This document shows, one piece after another, positions 9,847 to 15,489 of a DNA stretch of 38,136 nt. Position 1 is the first letter of the stretch. Each line of letters opens with the position of its first letter. The notes under the pieces are model-generated. The model was not told the DNA's origin. It saw nothing but the letters and a program-made list of their open reading frames with translations, and searched no databases. A program made the position numbers and the translations under genes. Origin of the DNA: an uncultured Eggerthellaceae bacterium (GTDB lineage Bacteria; Actinomycetota; Coriobacteriia; Coriobacteriales; Eggerthellaceae); assembly GCA_903789415.1 (NCBI GenBank), contig CAIFEG010000021.1:1-38136 (forward strand), in the 5' to 3' direction.

Positions 9847-10538
9847 TAGTTTGTGCTCCCCTCACGCTGATGATTTGGTTGATTATCCGTGGTGGAATTT
9901 TGGCTTTGCGGTGTGCGAGCAGAATTGTTCGTGGTTGCCGCGCCGGAAGCTTTCTGCGCCGAAGAGCTCAGCGGCGCCGAGCTCGGACGGCCACCCTTGG
10001 GAATGTTCAAGATCTCTACACGCGTAAATCCGTCGGTCGCTTTTAAGAACAAGCGCACGTTTTCGTTTTCTGCGGTCGGAACATTTTTGCCTACATAATC
10101 AGGGTGAATTGGGAGCTCACGATGTCCACGATCGATGAGCACCGCAAGCTGTACACGCGCAGGACGGCCTAGATCCATAAGTGCATCCAGTGCCGCACGA
10201 ATGGTGCGCCCGGTATATAACACGTCATCGACCAAAATGATGGTCTTGTCATTGATGCTAAACGGAATATTGGTAGCATGAACTTCCGGAGCATACGTGG
10301 TGTAGTCATCGCGGTAGAAGCTGATGTCTAAGCTTCCCAGAGGAACTTTGACCCCTTCGATTGCCTCGATCTTGTCTTGAAGCTCGTGCGCAAGAACATC
10401 TCCTCGCGTCACGATTCCCACCAGCGCAAGGTTGTTTGCGCCATGGTTTACCTCAAGTATTTGATGCGCGATACGCGTAAGCGTTCGCTCGACATCCGAC
10501 TCATCCATGCAAATGGACTTTACCTGAGATTCCGTCAT
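9846..10538 (-). CDS. pyrR: PyrR attenuation regulator / uracil phosphoribosyltransferase
   Basis: An RNA-binding regulator that senses UMP and PRPP and usually also has weak uracil phosphoribosyltransferase activity. It has 230 residues from the ATG at 10536-10538, preceded by AGGGGAG; a GTG two codons earlier lies inside that ribosome site and is rejected. The PRPP loop is ILVDDVLYTGRT at residues 101-112. The conserved protein ends near residue 183; a tail of about 47 residues rich in Ser, Ala, Thr, Asn and Gln follows, absent from typical 175-190-residue PyrR. It is the first gene of the operon and lies just behind the attenuator that it is expected to bind. Confidence 0.96.
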   Translation of the reverse strand: MTESQVKSICMDESDVERTLTRIAHQILEVNHGANNLALVGIVTRGDVLAHELQDKIEAIEGVKVPLGSLDISFYRDDYTTYAPEVHATNIPFSINDKTIILVDDVLYTGRTIRAALDALMDLGRPARVQLAVLIDRGHRELPIHPDYVGKNVPTAENENVRLFLKATDGFTRVEILNIPKGGRPSSAPLSSSAQKASGAATTNNSARTPQSQNSTTDNQPNHQREGSTN

Positions 10539-10653
10539 ACACACTCCCCTTCTTTCAGTTCGGGTGCAGGAAACCCACAGGTATCATCGCCAGGAAGTTC
10601 AGAGGTCATACGCGCATGGTTCATACAATAAGTGCCATGTGCGCTGGGGGCAT

Positions 10654-10684
10654 AAAAAATGCCTCCACGAACGAACGTGAAGGC
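10654..10684 (-). terminator. intrinsic terminator inside the pyr leader
   Basis: The minus strand reads a GCCTTCACG arm, a TTCGTT loop and a CGTGGAGGC arm, followed by six T residues. It lies about 115 bases ahead of the pyrR start, so it acts within the leader and can be overridden by the antiterminator pairing described for the attenuator. Confidence 0.88.
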
Positions 10685-10753
10685 TCGATTTCTGGGGTAT
10701 ATGTTAGCTATGTTCATCAAACCTTGTCGGTCTCTCTGTACCGCATTTAAAGG
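10654..10753 (-). promoter_or_regulatory. PyrR-binding transcription attenuator of the pyr operon
   Basis: Reading the minus strand, three mutually exclusive elements are visible. (1) CCTT (10753-10750) pairs with AAGG (10725-10722) around a CGGT/ACCG hairpin whose loop carries ACAGAGAG, a close match to the PyrR-binding loop of Bacillus pyr leaders. (2) AAGGTTTGAT (10725-10716) can pair over 10 positions, including two G-U pairs, with ATCGAGCCTT (10689-10680), forming an antiterminator. (3) A 9-pair terminator stem runs from 10684 to 10661 and is followed by TTTTTT (10659-10654). Established mechanism: UMP-bound PyrR stabilises element 1, which frees the terminator. The pairing is seen in the sequence; the regulation is inferred from the family. 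Confidence 0.88.
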
Positions 10754-10761
10754 ACGTCTTT

Positions 10762-10790
10762 ACTATACATGTTTTCCTTTGATGAAAAGA
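10762..10790 (-). promoter_or_regulatory. candidate pyr operon promoter
   Basis: TATAGT (10767-10762) is a good -10 box. Transcription would begin near 10755, just before the PyrR-binding hairpin, which is where pyr leaders normally start. The -35 region at a 17-base spacing is TCTTTT, a poor match, so the call rests mainly on the -10 box and position. Confidence 0.4.
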
Positions 10791-11163
10791 GCAGGATTGG
10801 CAAATGGCCAAAAATCATCGTAGCGCTCAATATTCAACCTCAGCGATACACTTGTCACACTCAGCGCAACGTGTTGCGATCGTATTGCGATGTCTATGGC
10901 GAATGCCGATCATTTCTCCCACTCTTTTTCTATAGTTTTCCTAAAAAACACCCATTTTTTTGAAAATAAAATCAACGGATAGTAAAATTTTACAAGTTTC
11001 GAATTAGTAGACACATCAATACCTATCAAACTAAGAGCGTTAAGAACTGATGGGTTTGCATAGGTACGATTACATAAAGAACTGCGTGCAAACACAGGCA
11101 CTATGGCATGCAAACGCGCGCAATATCAGGCGTGTTTTGACCGCACAATTGAGGAGTTATTGG
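10768..11163. other. divergent intergenic region between pyrR leader and tetR
   Basis: No convincing gene lies here. The left part holds the pyr promoter firing leftward; the AT-rich centre (10920-11000) holds the tetR promoter firing rightward. A reading frame open at 10769-10963 has no ribosome site and crosses both promoter regions, so it is not called. Confidence 0.6.
10960..10993 (+). promoter_or_regulatory. promoter of the TetR-family gene with overlapping palindrome
   Basis: TTGAAA (10960-10965) and TAAAAT (10983-10988) are separated by exactly 17 bases, a good vegetative promoter. The -10 box lies inside the perfect 12-base palindrome GTAAAATTTTAC (10982-10993), which could be an operator, although AT-rich palindromes arise easily by chance. 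The leader to the tetR start is about 170 bases. Confidence 0.6.
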
Positions 11164-11781
11164 TTGGCGAAATTTACCAAAATAGCTATAGAGAAAACAT
11201 TTATTGATCTTTTAAACGAACGTCCGCTCGACCAAATTACCGTAACCGACATCGTGAATCGTTGCGGAGTTAATCGCAACACGTTTTATTACTATTTTGA
11301 AGATGTATATGCGCTGATCGACGAGATCTTTCGCGAACAAACAAACGAACTCTTGGACAACTACCCTGTTGAATCAGTCAACAGCTTAAAAAGTGGATTT
11401 GAGGTTGCCACGAAGTTCATGCGCGAGAACAAGACGGCAATTTTCCATTTGTACAATTCGCTCAACCGTGGCCGCTTAGAAGAATATGTCTACGATATTG
11501 CCGAGAAAACGGTTGATCGTTTCATCCATGCACAGGCCGAAGGAATGAACGTTTCCGAGCATGACCTCAACGTTCTCACGCGTCTGTATACCTCGGCATT
11601 TGAAGGAGTGGCACTTCGCTGGATGAGTGAGGGAATGTCTGTTGATCCCATCGAATACATCAACGATATCGATCGCTTAATCCACGGAGTTACGAAATCA
11701 ATCCTGAAAAATGCTTCCAAGGACGCGGCCGATACCTCAAGCTCCGATTCATCTCGTCCTCAGAATTCGAAGAAGAATTAA
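11164..11781 (+). CDS. TetR/AcrR-family transcriptional regulator
   Basis: A 205-residue regulator. The N-terminal helix-turn-helix (residues about 10-47) reads ITVTDIVNRCGVNRNTFYYYF, the TetR signature; the rest is an all-helical ligand or dimer domain, ending in a polar Ser/Asp/Lys tail. The start is taken as TTG 11164-11166, placed 7 bases after AGGAG; an upstream in-frame ATG at 11050 would add 38 residues before the usual TetR N-terminus and has no ribosome site. It precedes the metK-like/MMPL/YhgE operon on the same strand, with a palindromic operator candidate in between, so it probably represses that operon. The inducer is unknown. Confidence 0.9.
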   Translation: MAKFTKIAIEKTFIDLLNERPLDQITVTDIVNRCGVNRNTFYYYFEDVYALIDEIFREQTNELLDNYPVESVNSLKSGFEVATKFMRENKTAIFHLYNSLNRGRLEEYVYDIAEKTVDRFIHAQAEGMNVSEHDLNVLTRLYTSAFEGVALRWMSEGMSVDPIEYINDIDRLIHGVTKSILKNASKDAADTSSSDSSRPQNSKKN

Positions 11782-11788
11782 CGCACGC

Positions 11789-11815
11789 GCACGCGCATTT
11801 GCGCGGTTCGCGTGC
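11789..11815 (+). terminator. possible weak terminator after tetR
   Basis: GCACGCG (11789-11795) pairs with CGCGTGC (11809-11815) across a 13-base loop and is followed by only a short ATTTG. It ends 34 bases after the tetR stop. The weak T-tract makes this uncertain. Confidence 0.35.
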
Positions 11816-11942
11816 ATTTGTGCGACGAGCCCAGGTCCGAGCGATTAATGTATCTTCGTGCGATTAAAATGCTCCCGTGTAGCACTGACAAATCACCTGA
11901 TCATTTGCGTATTCATCGCACCAAACCATTCAAATCCGCGTA

Positions 11943-11981
11943 ATTGTCTAATTTTCAGACAATTTAATTTGATTGTCTGAA
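11943..11981 (+). promoter_or_regulatory. candidate TetR operator upstream of metK-like operon
   Basis: TTCAGACAAT (11954-11963) and ATTGTCTGAA (11972-11981) form a perfect 10-base inverted repeat separated by 8 bases. A third half-site ATTGTCT at 11943-11949 makes another inverted pair with AGACAAT (11957-11963). The 28-base symmetric element is the right size for a TetR-family dimer or pair of dimers. It lies 91 bases before the metK-like start and about 160 after tetR. Binding by the adjacent regulator is inferred. Confidence 0.65.
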
Positions 11982-12072
11982 TTTCGAACGCATCCACATT
12001 TATTGACCGTAGCCTGCATAAATCTTTTGATTCATAGTTTTTTATGTACTATCAATCGACGATTGCGGATTT

Positions 12073-13272
12073 ATGGAACCAAGCACGTATTTTACAAGCG
12101 AAGCAGTATGCACCGGTCATCCGGATAAGGTGTGCGATCAAATTGCCGACGCGCTCCTAGACCATACGCTTGCCCAAGACCCCTCTGCACTTGCCGATTA
12201 CGACGTGGCAATATGCCCCGGTCACGTGCTTGTTATGGGAAAATCATCGGTCAGAATCAAAGACATCGAAGGCATCGTACGTGCCGAGCTTACGCGTATT
12301 GGTTATACTCGCGAAAATTCGGGGGTCGACCCTGCAACATGCACCATCGATGTACACCTGCGCAAACCTTCTTTTGATGTGTCCCGAACGGTCATGCGCA
12401 GCAACAGGGCCGACGCGGGAAGCAGCGACGGTGGCATGTGCATCGGATATGCCTGCGATGAAACATCCACCTATATGCCCGCGCCGATTGAACGAGCCCG
12501 TCAGATGGCAAAAAAGCTTGAGGCGCTTCATCACGATCATAAAGAACAAATCTTTCCTGATGGAAAAGCCCAGGTGTGCTACGAGTACGAAGACGGCGTA
12601 CCAAAACGGGTGCAGTCCGTGATTCTGTGTGTTCAGCACTCCCCTGAAATGAGCACCGATCTGCTCCGTGACAAGTTGGAACAAGACATTGTTCGCTCGA
12701 CAATCCCCGCATCTCAGATGGATGACGATACCCAGATCTACATCAACCCAACCGGCTTTTTTATGACCGGCGGCCCCAACGTAAAAGCGGGATGCACGGG
12801 AAGAAAAACCGGAGCCGATTTCTATGGGTCTGCCACCCACCACATCGGAAGTTCGGTAGCGGGCAAAGATCCAAGCAAAACAACTCGTTCGGGTGCGTAT
12901 ATGGCGCGCTACATCGCCAAAAACATTGTGGCGGCTGGCATCGCACATGCCTGCGAGGTGCGCCTGACCTATGCAATCGGTCTTACCGACCCGGTATGTG
13001 TCGCGATTGACCTGGATAGACCGATTCACCAGAAACCAAAACTGCTCAAATCATCTAAAAAATCCGAAGGACTCGTCCATCAATTAAAAAAGTGGATCGA
13101 TTCCAACTTAGATTTGCGACCGGAGAAAATCATCGAAAAGTTTGATCTGCGTCGCCCGATATATCATTCGCTTTCGTGTTTTGGAAATGTGGGGTTATAT
13201 GCGAAACAAATGTCGTGGGAGAAAACAGATATCGCCCAGAAGATCGCAAATGATCTGGGATTTCAGAAATAG
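12073..13272 (+). CDS. divergent S-adenosylmethionine synthetase-like protein
   Basis: A full-length 399-residue member of the MetK family, which makes S-adenosylmethionine from methionine and ATP. Conserved blocks include FTSEAVCTGHPDK (His15, Asp17 region), MPAPI, PDGKAQV, INPTG, TGRK, AGKDPSK and ARYIAKNIVAAG. By manual comparison with E. coli MetK, several residues invariant in active enzymes are changed: the Glu of GGEI is Lys (LVMGK), the methionine-site Asp of GPMGDCG is Lys (GPNVKAG), the metal-ligand Asp of KVDRS is Thr (KTTRS), and the QSPDINQGVD loop is replaced. It may be a neofunctionalised paralogue and not the housekeeping enzyme. It is first in an operon with an MMPL transporter. 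Confidence 0.85.
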   Translation: MEPSTYFTSEAVCTGHPDKVCDQIADALLDHTLAQDPSALADYDVAICPGHVLVMGKSSVRIKDIEGIVRAELTRIGYTRENSGVDPATCTIDVHLRKPSFDVSRTVMRSNRADAGSSDGGMCIGYACDETSTYMPAPIERARQMAKKLEALHHDHKEQIFPDGKAQVCYEYEDGVPKRVQSVILCVQHSPEMSTDLLRDKLEQDIVRSTIPASQMDDDTQIYINPTGFFMTGGPNVKAGCTGRKTGADFYGSATHHIGSSVAGKDPSKTTRSGAYMARYIAKNIVAAGIAHACEVRLTYAIGLTDPVCVAIDLDRPIHQKPKLLKSSKKSEGLVHQLKKWIDSNLDLRPEKIIEKFDLRRPIYHSLSCFGNVGLYAKQMSWEKTDIAQKIANDLGFQK

Positions 13273-13296
13273 AGGACACGCCAGCAAGGAAAAATA

Positions 13297-15489
13297 ATGA
13301 CAAAGACAACACCAGAAAATACCGAAAAGAAGAAGCACCAACCTGGCTTGGCGTTCGGACATTTTATTGTCAAACACCATATCGCCATCTTGATACTTGC
13401 GATTGTGCTGCTAATCCCGTGTATTATCGGGAACAACATGACACGCATTAACTACGACTTGCTTACCTATCTTCCTGATGATATGGAAACAGTTAAAGGC
13501 CAAGACATCCTGATGGACGATTTTGGCAAGGGCGCATTTTCCCTGATCGTATGCGAGGGAATGCCACAGCAACAGGTAGATAGCCTGGCGGATCAGATCA
13601 GCGATGTTCCGCACGTTGCTCAGGTGCTCTATACCAATGATCTAACCGATATGGGAATCCCTCAAGAGGCAATCCCGAGCGACATTTACGACAAATTCAA
13701 TAAAGGCGACGATACGATGATGGCGGTGTTCTTTGAAGAAGGAACATCTGCCGACGATACCATCAACGCCGTAACCCAGATCAGAAGCATCTCAAACGAG
13801 CATGTTTTCATCAGCGGACTTTCCGCGATGGTCACCGACTTAAAGGACGTTGCCCAAAACGAAGAGCCAATCTATGTTGGCCTTGCCGTGTTGCTTTCTG
13901 TTATTGCCCTTCTGTTCTTAACCGATAGTTTCTTAGTTCCCTTTATCTTTTTGGCATCCATCGGTATTGCCATTATGTGGAACTTGGGCTCGAACTACTT
14001 CCTGGGAAATATTTCATACGTCACAAAAGCGCTGGCAGCGGTATTGCAGTTAGCCGTGACGATGGACTACTCCATCTTCTTATGGCATGCATTTACCGAA
14101 GAACGCGAGAATTATCCGGGTAACTCCAACGAAGCTATGGCCGTTGCTATCCAAAATACATTGACGGCAATCGTCAGTTCTGCCCTTACCGCAACGGCGG
14201 GCTTCTTAGCCATGATTTTCATGACGTACCAACTGGGCGCCGACCTGGGCATTGTTATGGCAAAAGGATGCTTGCTCGGTCTGTTAGGATCCGTCACGAC
14301 CCTTCCAGCACTCATTCTGCTCTTTGAAAAGCCATTGATGAAGACGCGCCACAAGACGCTTATCCCAAATGCGCGTCGCCTGTCTAATTCCGTTACAAAG
14401 CACTATGGCATCTATCTTGCAATCTTTGTAGTCGTGCTCATCCCGGCAATCATCGGCTTTAACAACAAACCATTAATCTACGACTTCAGCAGAATTGCCT
14501 CGGGCGGCGGCGGCGACAGCAGCTTTGCGTACGTTACCGCAAACCATAAGGTTGAAGACGACTTTGACGTTGCCACCACCGAAATGGTGCTGTGCAAATC
14601 CGATATGCCGCATGCGCAGGCAAAAGAAATGCTTGATAAGATCAATGACGTCGACGGCGTAGACTACGCGATTGGTTACGACAGTTTGGTTGGTGGACAG
14701 ATTCCCGATCAGATGGTCCCCGATGAAGTGAAGGACGCCTTAAAGAGTGGCGACTGGCAGCTGATCATGATCAATTCGTCCTACAAGGTTTCAACCGATG
14801 AGGTTAACAACCAGATCGACGAAATTAACAGCATCATTAAGAGCTACGATCCAGACGCAATGCTGATTGGCGAAGCGCCTGCGACCAAGGATCTGATCAG
14901 CACGACTGATCACGACTTCCAAGTGGTCGACGCGATCGCAATTGTTTCGATTCTTGTGATTCTGCTTATTGTATTCCGGTCGATTACCCTACCGTTTATC
15001 TTGGTCTTGGTTATCGAATTCGCCATTATGATCAACTTGGGTCTGCCGTATTACATGAATGACCCGATGGTGTTCTTGGCCCCAATCTGTATCAGTACGA
15101 TTCAGCTGGGATCAACGGTGAACTACGCTATCTTACTTACGACGCGTTACCGCAGAGAACGCTTCAATGGCGCGGGCAAACGTGGCGCTATCTCAACCGC
15201 AATGACCACATCACTGCCGTCTGGCGTCACGAGCGCTGTTACGTTCTTCGCAGCAACTTTGGGCGTTTCGCTTTACTCGAACATGACGATCATCAGCCAA
15301 CTCACCGGCCTTATGAGCCGCGGCGCGATCATCAGTATGTTCAGCGTATTATTCATCCTTCCGGCGTTCTTCATGTTGCTCGATGGAGCGATTGTAAGAA
15401 CAAGCCATGGATTCCTTCCACATAAAGGTGGCAAAGGTACAACCCGCAAAGAAATTGGAGCAAAAGCAGGTACGGAGGTCTCCGAATGA
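13297..15489 (+). CDS. MMPL/RND-family transporter
   Basis: A 730-residue membrane transporter with the duplicated RND layout: TM1 at about 27-46, an extracytoplasmic loop, TM2-6 at about 191-335, TM7 at about 371-388, a second loop and TM8-12 at about 546-715. TM4 keeps the Asp257-Tyr258 pair typical of proton-coupled MMPL pumps, but the equivalent position in TM10 is Asn609-Tyr610. Actinobacterial relatives export lipids, siderophores or drugs; no substrate can be inferred here. An AAGGA site lies 7 bases before the ATG, 24 bases after the metK-like stop. Its end overlaps the next gene as ATGA, so the two are co-translated. Confidence 0.93.
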   Translation: MTKTTPENTEKKKHQPGLAFGHFIVKHHIAILILAIVLLIPCIIGNNMTRINYDLLTYLPDDMETVKGQDILMDDFGKGAFSLIVCEGMPQQQVDSLADQISDVPHVAQVLYTNDLTDMGIPQEAIPSDIYDKFNKGDDTMMAVFFEEGTSADDTINAVTQIRSISNEHVFISGLSAMVTDLKDVAQNEEPIYVGLAVLLSVIALLFLTDSFLVPFIFLASIGIAIMWNLGSNYFLGNISYVTKALAAVLQLAVTMDYSIFLWHAFTEERENYPGNSNEAMAVAIQNTLTAIVSSALTATAGFLAMIFMTYQLGADLGIVMAKGCLLGLLGSVTTLPALILLFEKPLMKTRHKTLIPNARRLSNSVTKHYGIYLAIFVVVLIPAIIGFNNKPLIYDFSRIASGGGGDSSFAYVTANHKVEDDFDVATTEMVLCKSDMPHAQAKEMLDKINDVDGVDYAIGYDSLVGGQIPDQMVPDEVKDALKSGDWQLIMINSSYKVSTDEVNNQIDEINSIIKSYDPDAMLIGEAPATKDLISTTDHDFQVVDAIAIVSILVILLIVFRSITLPFILVLVIEFAIMINLGLPYYMNDPMVFLAPICISTIQLGSTVNYAILLTTRYRRERFNGAGKRGAISTAMTTSLPSGVTSAVTFFAATLGVSLYSNMTIISQLTGLMSRGAIISMFSVLFILPAFFMLLDGAIVRTSHGFLPHKGGKGTTRKEIGAKAGTEVSE

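Noticed and set aside
10769-10963. Small plus-strand open frame in the pyrR-tetR gap
   Set aside because: It has no ribosome site and covers promoter sequences.
11782-12072. Possible SAM riboswitch ahead of the metK-like gene
   Set aside because: No SAM-riboswitch core sequences or terminator arrangement were seen; the region is explained better by an operator.
12244-13029. 261-codon minus-strand open frame opposite the metK-like gene
   Set aside because: The opposite strand has clear MetK motifs, and this frame has low-quality composition (many Cys, His and Arg).
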